The notes beneath the pieces are model-generated. The model saw nothing but the letters and a program-made list of their open reading frames with translations, was not told where the DNA came from and made no database searches. From assembly GCA_030141605.1 (NCBI GenBank), contig JAQGDQ010002390.1, positions 88,945 to 152,944 of the forward strand: 64,000 nucleotides of DNA, written 5' to 3'. This DNA comes from Tubiluchus corallicola. Taxonomy: Eukaryota; Priapulida; Priapulimorpha; Priapulimorphida; Tubiluchidae. Position numbers and translations under genes: made by a program. This document shows, one piece after another, positions 42,707-51,532 of this stretch (position 1 is the first letter of the stretch; the number at the start of each line of letters is the position of its first letter).

Positions 42707-43645
42707 TTACGACGATACTACATCATAAATCATCTTATACCTTGTATAAAAAAAATAATCACTATGACGATGAATACTCAATACCTGGCTATGAGGGACA
42801 TTATCTATGGAAAAAGAAGGCGCCTTCGCTCCAATAGTCAGCGCCTGCCCACCAATAAAAATAGAAGACTGATTTAAAAAAAGCTCATCAAGCATACGAT
42901 ACCGCATCATACCCATTAAAAATGTCGGGCTTTCATTAAGCAGACGATCGATCCCTATCCGCTTGAGTACTCGTAGCAAATAGAGAATATCAATACCATC
43001 ATGGTTACCACAGGAAAGAAGCGCTAATGACCCCCTCAAAGGAGAAAGCGCGCTTATCTTTGGCGCTTGCCCTAAATCAAGAAATGGCCGCGGTAATTTT
43101 TTTCTCATAGCCTCGTGCCCTAAAGGCGTCGTGACAACAAGCGTCGCAATTGCATCATTAGTAATAATTTGGCTTTCATAAGGAAAATCAGCGCCATCAA
43201 AAGAAACAATAACATGCAGCGGAACCGCAGCACGACCTTCACGGACACGCTGCTCTTCTAAATCAACATCAAAAATACAACCCGTCAGAGCAGGTTCTTC
43301 TTTTATCGTTTTATCACCCATCAATACAGCATCGGACGCAGCGCGCAGTAAATTCAAAACCCAATAATCACATAAACCACCGTCAGGATCCATTTTGTTC
43401 TGCTTTGCAATCAGTGCCCCATCCGGATCTTCAGGAAAAGCAATACGCCCGTCAATAGAAACAACGTAAGAGCCAAAAGTATAGGGGCGTGTTCGCGGTA
43501 TAGGAGGAAATAGAAAATCACCATATACCTTCCGCACTTTTTCACAGGAAAGAACCCGCTCGCTAAAATCCTCTAAAGAAGAACTTTTATAAATAGACGT
43601 GAGTTTAATTTTTTCCGCGGGAAAATCTTTTTTTAAATGAATCAT
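42707..43645 (-). CDS. RibD C-terminal-domain (DHFR-fold) reductase-like protein, paralogue 1
   Basis: 312 aa. After about 60 N-terminal residues comes a RibD_C/dihydrofolate-reductase-like domain: RPYTFGSYVVSIDGRIA, ASDAVLMGDKTI, VPLHVIVSFDG, IDRLLNESPTF and LDELFLNQSSIFIGG. The deaminase domain of true RibD is absent. In RibD-type reductases the loop near the nucleotide usually reads EGG; here it is ESP. True relatives reduce the ribosyl side chain of a pyrimidine in riboflavin synthesis; what this one reduces is unknown. ATG 43645 is chosen because AAGGAG lies six bases upstream; the frame stays open further up but without homology. It ends the island operon, 390 bases behind its paralogue. 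Confidence 0.8.
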   Translation of the reverse strand: MIHLKKDFPAEKIKLTSIYKSSSLEDFSERVLSCEKVRKVYGDFLFPPIPRTRPYTFGSYVVSIDGRIAFPEDPDGALIAKQNKMDPDGGLCDYWVLNLLRAASDAVLMGDKTIKEEPALTGCIFDVDLEEQRVREGRAAVPLHVIVSFDGADFPYESQIITNDAIATLVVTTPLGHEAMRKKLPRPFLDLGQAPKISALSPLRGSLALLSCGNHDGIDILYLLRVLKRIGIDRLLNESPTFLMGMMRYRMLDELFLNQSSIFIGGQALTIGAKAPSFSIDNVPHSQVLSIHRHSDYFFYTRYKMIYDVVSS

Positions 43646-44035
43646 TATATGCTCCTTACCGTTAAAAGCCTTTAAGATGAATGACCTCTCATACCATGAC
43701 TGCCATCCCGCCCATTTCACACTGAAAAATTCCAGCGATACACTCAGATAAATTATAACGACATGCGCCCTCGCGCGTAAAACACGCAACCGCAAGATGT
43801 TGACACTATTAGGGCAGGCTTCTCTACAAAGGCAGAAACTACAGGTTTTTATGAAATATATCAGCCCGCGGCATATCCGGCTTTGTTTCTTTTTTAGAGT
43901 TGCGTAAAACCCCTTTCATAACGGGAATAAAGCAAAAGAACGCTTTTGTAAAATTTCTGCGCAAAATGGTAAATCCGTTTAAATCAAATCAGCATGACAA
44001 TAACATGTATCGCCCTTTAGCATAGATGCCTATTC
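43646..44035 (-). promoter_or_regulatory. 390-base gap with possible promoter for RibD-like paralogue 1
   Basis: No gene is supported here. On the minus strand a perfect TATAAT (43752-43757) lies 107 bases before the paralogue 1 start, with only a weak TTACGC at 17 bases. No T-run hairpin follows paralogue 2, so read-through from the main operon is also possible. Confidence 0.3.
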
Positions 44036-45022
44036 CTATAGTTTCTTTGCCTCTGTTATATTGTAAATAAATAAATGACGAAAGAAGAAAAAATGCGCAT
44101 TGGCAGCATGGGCAGATACTACTTCAGTATGAGGATGATCCGATGACGTATAACTATCACCGAATTTACCAAGACTCATAGCGTCACCACCAATATACAC
44201 ACAAGACATATTTAAAAAGAACTCATCCATAAATTCTTGCGTCGTCAGATAATGCCCATAGGCCGGCGATTCAACTAAAATATATCGATAGTTCGCCCGC
44301 CTGATAAGAAACATAAATAAAGATGTATCAGGCATACTGTTTGTACCCGTAACAATGACAAGAGTACGCTCCTTAGATATTTGCCGCAACGCTTTGCTGA
44401 TTGTCGTTTGCTCCTTAAGGGCAAACTCTTTATCACCATAAGGACCAAGAATATCAAAGGGCAGACGCATAGATCGCTGTATATGCGCTAATCCATCCGG
44501 CGATGTCATAATGATAACAGGATGCTCCGCCGAAGAAAATATCATATGATCAAGAGGAATATCCCGCGCATCCAAACTGACAACAATATGCAAAGGAACT
44601 CTTCCCAATCCCGCTTGTATACGGGCATCCTCAAGCTCCTTATCATAGATATGCATGGAATATTCAGGATCATCCCGCAAAGAATTCCCCCCAATAATAG
44701 AGGCGTCGCTTACAGCCCGTAGAGCGTTAAGCATCCAAAAATCAGCTGTTTTTCCTCCTTCTGCCAGCAAGTTCTTAGCGGCAATATAAAAAGGGCTCGG
44801 GCGATCCTTATACGCGATCTTACCATCAATAGATGTTACATAAGACGAAAAAAGATAAGGACGATGCGCCGGCGCCTCTGGAAAAGAGAGAGAAGCGCCC
44901 AATATATCATTAATTTTTGATGATTTAATCGGCGTATGGGAAAAACATTCCTTTTTTACATTACTGAAAATAGGCGTAAGTCGAATTTCCTCAGTAGGAA
45001 AATCGAAATAAGAAAAACGCAT
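44036..45022 (-). CDS. RibD C-terminal-domain (DHFR-fold) reductase-like protein, paralogue 2
   Basis: 328 aa, homologous to paralogue 1 over its whole length including the N-terminal extension (FDFPTEEIRLTPIF here, KDFPAEKIKLTSIY there). The DHFR-like domain shows RPYLFSSYVTSIDGKIA, VSDASIIGGNSLRDDPEY, VPLHIVVSLDARDI, YILVESPAYG and MDEFFLNMSCVYIGG. Again no deaminase domain and ESP in place of EGG. ATG 45022 has AAAGGAG upstream and lies 13 bases after the kinase stop. An open frame extends 94 codons upstream into the kinase gene but is not homologous. Conserved duplication suggests two related substrates or a heteromer. Confidence 0.8.
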   Translation of the reverse strand: MRFSYFDFPTEEIRLTPIFSNVKKECFSHTPIKSSKINDILGASLSFPEAPAHRPYLFSSYVTSIDGKIAYKDRPSPFYIAAKNLLAEGGKTADFWMLNALRAVSDASIIGGNSLRDDPEYSMHIYDKELEDARIQAGLGRVPLHIVVSLDARDIPLDHMIFSSAEHPVIIMTSPDGLAHIQRSMRLPFDILGPYGDKEFALKEQTTISKALRQISKERTLVIVTGTNSMPDTSLFMFLIRRANYRYILVESPAYGHYLTTQEFMDEFFLNMSCVYIGGDAMSLGKFGDSYTSSDHPHTEVVSAHAANAHFFFFRHLFIYNITEAKKL

Positions 45023-45035
45023 AATAAAATCTCCT

Positions 45036-46460
45036 TTAAGATAATTGATCCATAAGATACACACAGCGCATATGCCGCCGAAATAAGGAATCATACTGTC
45101 GTTGGTTTTTCTCATTTGGGATAATTGTCTCTTGGCGCAAAAACCATTTATTCGACAAATCCTCAAAACAACGGATATACCCCGTGGCAAAACCAGATAA
45201 AAAAGCAATGCCCAAAGCTGTCTGATTCTGATCAGAATACTGTAACGAACGACCAAGAACATCCGCGATAATCTGCCGAAAAACAGAGCTATTAGCACCG
45301 CCACCAGTAATATTAATATGGGTTATTTTATGAGAGTAATCCTGCAAATTGCTTCGTATATTATAGGCAACTCCCTCTAAAACAGCACGATATAAATGCC
45401 CCTTATGATGAAACGGGCGCATACCAAGAATATATTCCGCATCCTTTTCTTTCTTGCCCGCCTCCGGCTGTTGCTTATAGTGGGTTATATAATGAACCCC
45501 TTCACAACCAGGAACACTGTCATTGGCCATCGCGTTTAGCATATCCCAATCCTTATGAGACGTTAAGGCGCGAAAATGCTCCATGCTCTCGCCACAAGAG
45601 AGAATACGCCCAACAAAATGCGCGCGCCCCTCACAGAAATGAAAACTACTCATCAATTGCTCCGGCGATTGCAACGCGTGAATAAGCGTCGCGGACGTGC
45701 CAAGGTAAATCATTAATTGACCCGCCCCTAAAACACCCCCCCCTAACATAGAACTAAAAGAATCTCCCGTGCCAGTAATAACCTGACATTTTTCCGATAA
45801 GCCAAGCTCCTTGCGCATAGATTCCCGCACCTTGCCTAATACATGATTAGAAGCATATGGAGGAGGAAAAAGACGCTGATCCAAACCTAACGCTTCAATA
45901 ACTTGATGATTCCATCTATGGGCATTGGTATCAAATACACCGCCAACAATACACGCGGTGTCATAATCACAACTAACGTTACCAGTGAGCTTATAAGCAA
46001 GATATCCATGAGGAACAAGAACATTGGCCGCTTTCGCGTAAATATCAGGCATATTATTTTTTATCCACAAAATCTTCGGAAGCATAAATCCATGATGAAT
46101 AGGAGAAGATAAACACTTGTTGATAAAGGACAGCTCTTTTTGCGCTCGAGTATCTGTATGCATGATAATGGGATGCAAAGGCTCTTCTCGTGCGTCAACT
46201 AAAACAACACCCGGCACATAACCGGTGAAACCTATGGCGACAATATCTTTTGAATCAACGCCTCCTTGCGTACATAAACCTTGTATGCTCTCCTTAAACT
46301 CTTGCCATAATTGGTGCGCGTTTTGCTCTTGATAACCCGGTTTAGGCGTTTCTATCTGATGCGGGAAATGCTGCCGCGCGACAACATCCCCATCAACCGT
46401 CGTTAAAATAGCCTTTGCGCCCAGCGAGCCCGCATCAAACCCTATTAGATACTTAACCAT
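45036..46460 (-). CDS. FGGY-family carbohydrate kinase
   Basis: 474-residue sugar kinase, xylulokinase/ribulokinase-like. The N-terminal ATPase fold opens with YLIGFDAGSLGAKAIL; AIGFTGYVPGVVLVD and HTDTRAQ follow; the catalytic Asp is at about 231 in TGTGDSFSSMLGGG; the C-terminal half has LEGVAYNIRSNL and the ATP motif ITGGGANSSVFRQIIADVLG. Members phosphorylate pentuloses, glycerol, erythritol or related polyols; the exact sugar cannot be read. It lies between the Zn dehydrogenase (32 bases upstream) and RibD-like paralogue 2, and so should phosphorylate the ketose made by the dehydrogenases, ahead of the aldolase. Confidence 0.9.
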   Translation of the reverse strand: MVKYLIGFDAGSLGAKAILTTVDGDVVARQHFPHQIETPKPGYQEQNAHQLWQEFKESIQGLCTQGGVDSKDIVAIGFTGYVPGVVLVDAREEPLHPIIMHTDTRAQKELSFINKCLSSPIHHGFMLPKILWIKNNMPDIYAKAANVLVPHGYLAYKLTGNVSCDYDTACIVGGVFDTNAHRWNHQVIEALGLDQRLFPPPYASNHVLGKVRESMRKELGLSEKCQVITGTGDSFSSMLGGGVLGAGQLMIYLGTSATLIHALQSPEQLMSSFHFCEGRAHFVGRILSCGESMEHFRALTSHKDWDMLNAMANDSVPGCEGVHYITHYKQQPEAGKKEKDAEYILGMRPFHHKGHLYRAVLEGVAYNIRSNLQDYSHKITHINITGGGANSSVFRQIIADVLGRSLQYSDQNQTALGIAFLSGFATGYIRCFEDLSNKWFLRQETIIPNEKNQRQYDSLFRRHMRCVYLMDQLS

Positions 46461-46492
46461 CTTTTTCCCTCCCTTTACCTAGGGTATGCGCG

Positions 46493-47515
46493 CTAAAAAG
46501 TCAAAACAACACGATAACTCTCCAACGAAGCGGCGCGCTCAAAGGCCTCATCCAGCCGCTGAAGCGTAAATAAAGCAGATACAAGCCCCTCTAATGGCAA
46601 CGTCCCCTGGTTAACTAAAGCAACAGCACGCCGAAACGTATCTCTTGAATGTTTGGTTACACCCGTCAGATTAATTTCGTTATAATGCAATAGCTTGGGA
46701 TCAAGTGAGATAACATCCTCCTTCCCCGTGCCGCCATAAATAACACACGTTCCACCAAACGCCAATAAATCAATAGACTGGCTAATGGCACGATGACCAC
46801 CAGCTGTAAAAAAGGCGGCGTTCGCTCCAATGGAAGAAAGAGACAGTACAGTTTCCTCCAACTTGCCCGGAGATACAGAATAATGAATACCAAACGCCTT
46901 TGCTTTTTCACGACGCGCACCATCGGGCTCACTTAAAACAACTGTCGCACCTCGATCCTGCGCCAAGAAGGCATGCAAAATACCCATAATACCACCACCA
47001 GTAACAATAGCGACATCTCCCAGCTGCAATTGAGCTTTATCAATACTTCTGATAACACAGGCCAGCGGCTCACAAAGCGTCGCGACAGATAATTCGGTAC
47101 CGTCCCAAAGTTTATAGACTTCATAATCCCTAGCCAGAAAATATTCCGCATATCCAGCAGGACCATTATAACCGGCAATCATCGATTCATCGCTAGCGTT
47201 AAGACATAAATTATCTAAACCACGTTGACAATAGGCGCAATGACCGCATCGCGTCAGGCTGGCCACGGCCACCTTATCACCAACAGCAAGATCTCTTGTT
47301 TTTATATTGCCGCCAATCTCTTCAATAACTCCGCTAATCTCATGACCGCCAATAAAAGGAAAAATATCACCATACCCACCGCTGAGTATTTTCCGCTCCC
47401 ATGTGCATATACCAGCCGCTTTTATTTTGACCAATATACGATCATCACCGCAAATAGGCTTGTCTACATCCGCAATAGCAAGTTCATTCGCCTTGGGCAT
47501 AACAACAATCTTCAT
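46493..47515 (-). CDS. Zinc-binding medium-chain dehydrogenase
   Basis: 340-residue MDR alcohol/polyol dehydrogenase. The catalytic-zinc ligands are Cys in AAGICTWERKI (Trp-Glu in place of the usual Gly-Thr-Asp), His-Glu in GGHEISGVI and Glu in CEPLACV. The four structural-zinc Cys lie in CGHCAYCQRGLDNLC. The Rossmann motif is VTGGGIMGI. Closest in style to threonine, sorbitol or xylitol dehydrogenases. AAAGGAG precedes the ATG. It lies 11 bases after the aldolase stop. Probably oxidises a hydroxyl of the imported compound or a sugar alcohol to a ketose for the downstream kinase. Confidence 0.9.
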   Translation of the reverse strand: MKIVVMPKANELAIADVDKPICGDDRILVKIKAAGICTWERKILSGGYGDIFPFIGGHEISGVIEEIGGNIKTRDLAVGDKVAVASLTRCGHCAYCQRGLDNLCLNASDESMIAGYNGPAGYAEYFLARDYEVYKLWDGTELSVATLCEPLACVIRSIDKAQLQLGDVAIVTGGGIMGILHAFLAQDRGATVVLSEPDGARREKAKAFGIHYSVSPGKLEETVLSLSSIGANAAFFTAGGHRAISQSIDLLAFGGTCVIYGGTGKEDVISLDPKLLHYNEINLTGVTKHSRDTFRRAVALVNQGTLPLEGLVSALFTLQRLDEAFERAASLESYRVVLTF

Positions 47516-47526
47516 TGATATCTCCT

Positions 47527-48312
47527 TTATTCTTCCATCAAAATGGATTCAGCGTCATTTACAGTAGCATCATCATGAATAATCGCCGCAACGGCTTTTG
47601 TCATAGCCACAGGATTATCAGCTCCCCAAATATTACGCCCAATAGCAACACCAGCGGCGCCAACATCTATAGCCGTTCGGATAGAAGCAAAAAATCCCCG
47701 GTGATCATCACTTTTACTCCCGCCTAATATGACAACAGGGCAAAAACTCTCTTCAATAACTTTTTCATAACCATCCGCATAAGGAGCCTTGATGAAATCA
47801 ACACCAATCTCACTACCAATACGACAATCAGCGGCAATATGCTTTAATGTCCGAAAAGAGGGGTCACCGTCAAACCCTCCGGGAACCATTTCACCGCATA
47901 CAGGCATACCAAGAGGATCACACTCAGCGACCAAACGCGCTATGGAAGGAAAGGTCTTTTCCTCAACGCCAATCCCCTGACCTCCATTGACAATCACAGC
48001 GTCAGCCCCTAAACGCAGAGCGTAATCCGCGTCAAATACCTTACGACTATCATGCCCTTGACCAGACATAGTCGGTGGTAAATCCGTGCGTGCTATAAGA
48101 CCAATATCAGCAAGCTCCGCGCTAAAACGACGAATAACACCCATGTTAGCAATAACAGCGTCAGCGCCACCTTGAACAACTCTCTCAATAGTTTCTCCAG
48201 GGCAAATAAGACCAGGAGACGCGCCATTGAAAGTACCATGATCCATAGCCACAATCAGGGTTTTCTTATCTTTTTTGAATATCCGTCTTAAACGTCTTGT
48301 TTTATCCATCAT
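47527..48312 (-). CDS. Class I (DhnA-type) aldolase, LsrF/FbaB-like
   Basis: 261-residue TIM-barrel aldolase of the DhnA family. Motifs: VAMDHGTFNG (phosphate and substrate site), the Schiff-base Lys at about 175 in VDFIKAPYADGY, VVILGGSKSDD and AGVAIGRNIWG, the C-terminal phosphate-binding site. Family members cleave fructose 1,6-bisphosphate, work in the archaeal DKFP route or, as LsrF, act on phospho-AI-2. Here it would cleave or thiolyse the phosphorylated ketose made by the FGGY kinase. Two ATG codons are adjacent (48312 and 48309); AAAGGAT fits the second slightly better. Confidence 0.9.
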   Translation of the reverse strand: MMDKTRRLRRIFKKDKKTLIVAMDHGTFNGASPGLICPGETIERVVQGGADAVIANMGVIRRFSAELADIGLIARTDLPPTMSGQGHDSRKVFDADYALRLGADAVIVNGGQGIGVEEKTFPSIARLVAECDPLGMPVCGEMVPGGFDGDPSFRTLKHIAADCRIGSEIGVDFIKAPYADGYEKVIEESFCPVVILGGSKSDDHRGFFASIRTAIDVGAAGVAIGRNIWGADNPVAMTKAVAAIIHDDATVNDAESILMEE

Positions 48313-48352
48313 TTTATCCTTTATTTACATTTTATATTAAGGTTCTTACTCT

Positions 48353-49060
48353 TTATAACTCCCGCTCGATAGAATAGAGATCACTACGATACCAACTATG
48401 GCAAAATTCTATAGGTCTCCCATCCTCAAGAAGAGATATACGTTCAATATTCAATATAGGATATCCCGGATGCACGCCCAAAAGGCTCGCTTTTGTATCA
48501 TCAGCTAAAACAGCATTGATTTTTTCTTTAATACGAGCAATCGTATGGCCAGTAATTTTGCGTATACCTTCATACAGAGATTCTGTTCGATAATCAAAAC
48601 GAAACAAATCAGGGCAATGAATAGCAGGAACAATCGCTTCCTGCACAACTAAAGGCATATTATTCACAATGCGTAAACGCTCCAACACAAAGACTTCTTT
48701 ATTCTTGTGTGATAAAGAGAGCTTCCCAGCCACCTCTTTTGACGCAACCATTATCTCCTTTCTCCAAATAACATTCGTTATTTGATACTTTTTTTGCTCC
48801 ATAGAGTCTTTAAGGCTATAGGTTTGTAGCGTATCAATACGTGGTTTATTCACAAATGTACCAGAACCTTGTTTGCGTGTAAGATATCCGTCAAAAACAA
48901 GAGCATCCAAAGCTTTACGCACAGTCATTCTGCTGATTTGATGTTGTTTCGCCAGTGCTGCTTCTGGCAAAATTCGTTCACCAACCTTATACTTGCCTAA
49001 TACAATATCAGAACGGATATCCTCATACAGTTTTTTATAAGCAACAACTGAAGTACTCAT
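48353..49060 (-). CDS. GntR/HutC-family transcriptional regulator
   Basis: 235 aa. An N-terminal winged helix-turn-helix (about 8-72: YKKLYEDIRSDIVLGKYKVGERI, then ISRMTVRKALDALVFDGYL and KQGSGTFV) is followed by a UTRA effector domain (about 95-230, with VLERLRIVNNMPLVVQEAIV and ending PIEFCHSWYRSDLY). HutC-type regulators usually repress and release DNA when they bind a sugar phosphate or similar pathway ligand. It lies inside the operon it probably controls; the palindrome TTGTATATACAA over the operon promoter is of the size and sequence type this family binds. AAAGGAA lies before the ATG. Confidence 0.92.
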   Translation of the reverse strand: MSTSVVAYKKLYEDIRSDIVLGKYKVGERILPEAALAKQHQISRMTVRKALDALVFDGYLTRKQGSGTFVNKPRIDTLQTYSLKDSMEQKKYQITNVIWRKEIMVASKEVAGKLSLSHKNKEVFVLERLRIVNNMPLVVQEAIVPAIHCPDLFRFDYRTESLYEGIRKITGHTIARIKEKINAVLADDTKASLLGVHPGYPILNIERISLLEDGRPIEFCHSWYRSDLYSIEREL

Positions 49061-49142
49061 TAACTATTCCTTTCTTTATTTCATGCAGATACAATATCTT
49101 ATCATAAAAATATCCGCATAATATAAAGAACCTCCCACAGCG

Positions 49143-49943
49143 CTATTTCAAAATAATACCACCATCTACCTCTATAGACTGACCTGTTAAAAAACGTGAA
49201 TCATCCGACGCTAAAAAAGCGATAACACCAGCTTGTTCCCATGGCTCCGCATTCCTTTTTAGCGCCGTATCTTGCGCCCGCATATCAAGCCACTCTTCGC
49301 CGCTCATATCACAGTATTTCTGCCCAACCGTATCAGCGACCTGAAGAACCATTTTTGTCAGAGTGTTGCCGGGACAAAGAGAGTTAGCCGTTACACCATA
49401 CTCTCCCAACTCCATGGCGACAGAACGGGTAAGACCTATAACACCTGATTTAGATGCTGAATATTCAGCCGTGCCCGGCCAACTGGTATTGCCAGCCATA
49501 GAGGAAACATTGATAATGCTACCAGAACGCTGCTGCTTCATAATAGGCGCAACCGCCTGATTATATAAAAACGTACCGGTAAGATTGATGTCTATCAATT
49601 TCTGCCATTGAGTAAACGGAACTTTGTCAAGATCCGCGCCCGTATAAATACCAGCCGAACATACTAATACATCTATCCTGTCAAATACGCTCATTGCTTT
49701 TTCGACCGCTTTTTTCGCCAACCCCTCTGTCTCAACAGGCTGATTGATAACACACGTTTCCACCCCATACGCGTCACGACACTGTCGTGCGGTTTTCTCA
49801 TTTTCTTCCGCGTTATGATCAACACAGATAATATGAGCACCCTCTTTTGCAAAACGATAGGCCGCCGCCTCTCCAATACCCGTCGCAGAACCGGTAATCA
49901 TTACAACACTATCGGTAAACCGCTTCATGTTTGCGTGTTTCAT
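49143..49943 (-). CDS. Short-chain dehydrogenase/reductase
   Basis: 266-residue classical SDR. Cofactor motif GSATGIGE near residue 18, NAG equivalent CSAGIY, active-site Ser near 148 in INVSSMAG, Tyr161 and Lys165 in AEYSASKSG, and the C-terminal SRFLTGQSIEVDGG. An Asp after strand beta2 (VDHN) predicts NAD(H). GGAG is six bases before the ATG. Only two bases separate it from the permease stop, so it is tightly coupled to import. A second oxidation step beside the Zn dehydrogenase, for example polyol to ketose, is the likely role. Substrate unknown. Confidence 0.92.
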   Translation of the reverse strand: MKHANMKRFTDSVVMITGSATGIGEAAAYRFAKEGAHIICVDHNAEENEKTARQCRDAYGVETCVINQPVETEGLAKKAVEKAMSVFDRIDVLVCSAGIYTGADLDKVPFTQWQKLIDINLTGTFLYNQAVAPIMKQQRSGSIINVSSMAGNTSWPGTAEYSASKSGVIGLTRSVAMELGEYGVTANSLCPGNTLTKMVLQVADTVGQKYCDMSGEEWLDMRAQDTALKRNAEPWEQAGVIAFLASDDSRFLTGQSIEVDGGIILK

Positions 49944-49945
49944 TG

Positions 49946-51532
49946 TTACTTCTCCTCATATGTTGTTGATTTGTTTGTACTATTTTCAGTGATAGAATAT
50001 CCTAAAAAGACTAAACCCATAACTAGATACGTAGCGACAATAGTGGGATTTTCCATAAACCCAACACTTTGCGCGTGAATAAGACCTATCGCCGCCAAAA
50101 AAGCTCCGGCAAGAACAGATACCCCAACAGCGCGCCATTGATTGTCAATGATATAGCATGTGATTGTACCCAGCAGAACGGCTGAGAACATAGCGCCAGA
50201 AGCAATGGTCGCATAAGCCGGCGAAACACCCGCATTGGTAAAAATATCAGCACTCACCTGAACACTATAAATATCAATATCTCCGGTATTAACCCCCTGG
50301 GTATTCATAAAGTCTATCAATGCGTTTTTACCCGCTTTGGTCGCATTGACTATTTTTTGATTTATTAACTCATAAATAGGAAAGCATAAAGCCAAGCCAA
50401 GAGCTGGATAATGCCTCTTTGGCGATACCTCAAAAGCCTGCGCTGTCGAAAGTAAAGCAATAAAAATAAGAAGCGGATAAGTCGCCTCAACAGGAATAAT
50501 AGAGACCAATAACGCCGAAAGACCAGTAATACATAAAAATAGATGAAAGACACCCGTCATTAATGGATAGGACGTGGTAGCGCCCACTTTCTTCCAGCCT
50601 GGATGCCCCCAATACAACGCAATAGCAAAAGGATTGCCAAAGAGCGAATTGATAATATTGATAACGCCAACACCCATGATCATATGCCGTGGCGAATAGG
50701 ATTCACCTGACGCCTCGGCTTGCTCCAGCGCCTGAATAGACGCAACCACATCACCAAAAGTAAAGGTTACAATCACCGCCAAAAATGGCAATGCCGCCTG
50801 AAAACACTCCCCAAGTAAAGCCAGTTGAAAAAATGGAAGAAAAAAACCGACCTCATCAAGTGAGTTGCGAACAGCGGCCACTTCCATATTGCCAGTTGAC
50901 CACGCAATAACACTACCAATACCAACAATCAAAATAGCAGTGGGAAAACGGGATTGAACATTACCAAAGTAAAACACAAAGGCCGTAACCATCGTTGGCA
51001 AAAGCACAACAAACTTTACAAAACCATCCGCAACAGGGCTAAGAACAAGCCAAGTCAGCGCACCCCCAGCAAGAGCGCCAAACAACGCACCTTTAGGAAT
51101 ATATTTTAAAATATAAGGCGTTAAAAAACCACAAATAATAAAAATTAACCCGCCAATAATATTCGCGCCAATACCAGCTTTCCAAGCATGCATGAAATCA
51201 CCACCGGAAGCAAAATACGCAGGAAGCATCACCGCAAATAGATAAACAAAAAATCGTCCAGCCCCTAAACCGCCAGGAAGCGCCGTAACATCAGGATTAT
51301 TTGTTTTCTTCGCCAATTGACGCGCCATATAAACTAAGAAACCAGTCCATATCAAATCCCCTAAACCAATGGCTGGAATAAGCTGGCCGAATAAAATATC
51401 ATTTGGCATATGCATCACGCCAGCAAGAACCGCAACACCAACCAATATTTTTACAAAACTGTCAAAAAACACACCAATAGATGCATCCCAATCTCCTTTT
51501 CTCCATAAAGGAATTTTTATTGCTTCATTCAT
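49946..51532 (-). CDS. NCS2-like (xanthine/uracil permease type) transporter, paralogue 1
   Basis: 528-residue permease with about twelve to thirteen membrane spans. It resembles the nucleobase/ascorbate (NCS2/AzgA-like) transporters: DSFVKILVGVAVLAGV, PDVTALPGGLGAGRFFVYLFAVMLPAYF, FGDVVASIQALEQAEASGE and the unusual GNPFAIALYWGHPGWKKVGA where NCS2 proteins carry a substrate-site loop. Known relatives carry purines, pyrimidines or (in animals) ascorbate, by proton or sodium symport. The start overlaps the stop of paralogue 2 by four bases. Being in one operon with a sugar kinase suggests a non-classical substrate. Confidence 0.82.
   Translation of the reverse strand: MNEAIKIPLWRKGDWDASIGVFFDSFVKILVGVAVLAGVMHMPNDILFGQLIPAIGLGDLIWTGFLVYMARQLAKKTNNPDVTALPGGLGAGRFFVYLFAVMLPAYFASGGDFMHAWKAGIGANIIGGLIFIICGFLTPYILKYIPKGALFGALAGGALTWLVLSPVADGFVKFVVLLPTMVTAFVFYFGNVQSRFPTAILIVGIGSVIAWSTGNMEVAAVRNSLDEVGFFLPFFQLALLGECFQAALPFLAVIVTFTFGDVVASIQALEQAEASGESYSPRHMIMGVGVINIINSLFGNPFAIALYWGHPGWKKVGATTSYPLMTGVFHLFLCITGLSALLVSIIPVEATYPLLIFIALLSTAQAFEVSPKRHYPALGLALCFPIYELINQKIVNATKAGKNALIDFMNTQGVNTGDIDIYSVQVSADIFTNAGVSPAYATIASGAMFSAVLLGTITCYIIDNQWRAVGVSVLAGAFLAAIGLIHAQSVGFMENPTIVATYLVMGLVFLGYSITENSTNKSTTYEEK

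Noticed and set aside
43646-43795. Longer N-terminus (50 residues) for RibD-like paralogue 1
   Set aside because: AAGGAG sits before ATG 43645 and the paralogue's homology starts there; the extension matches nothing.
43646-44035. FMN riboswitch before the RibD-like gene
   Set aside because: I looked for the conserved RFN-element words and did not see them; the genes also lack a biosynthetic context.
45023-45304. Longer N-terminus (94 residues) for RibD-like paralogue 2
   Set aside because: It would lie inside the kinase gene in another frame; AAAGGAG marks ATG 45022 instead.
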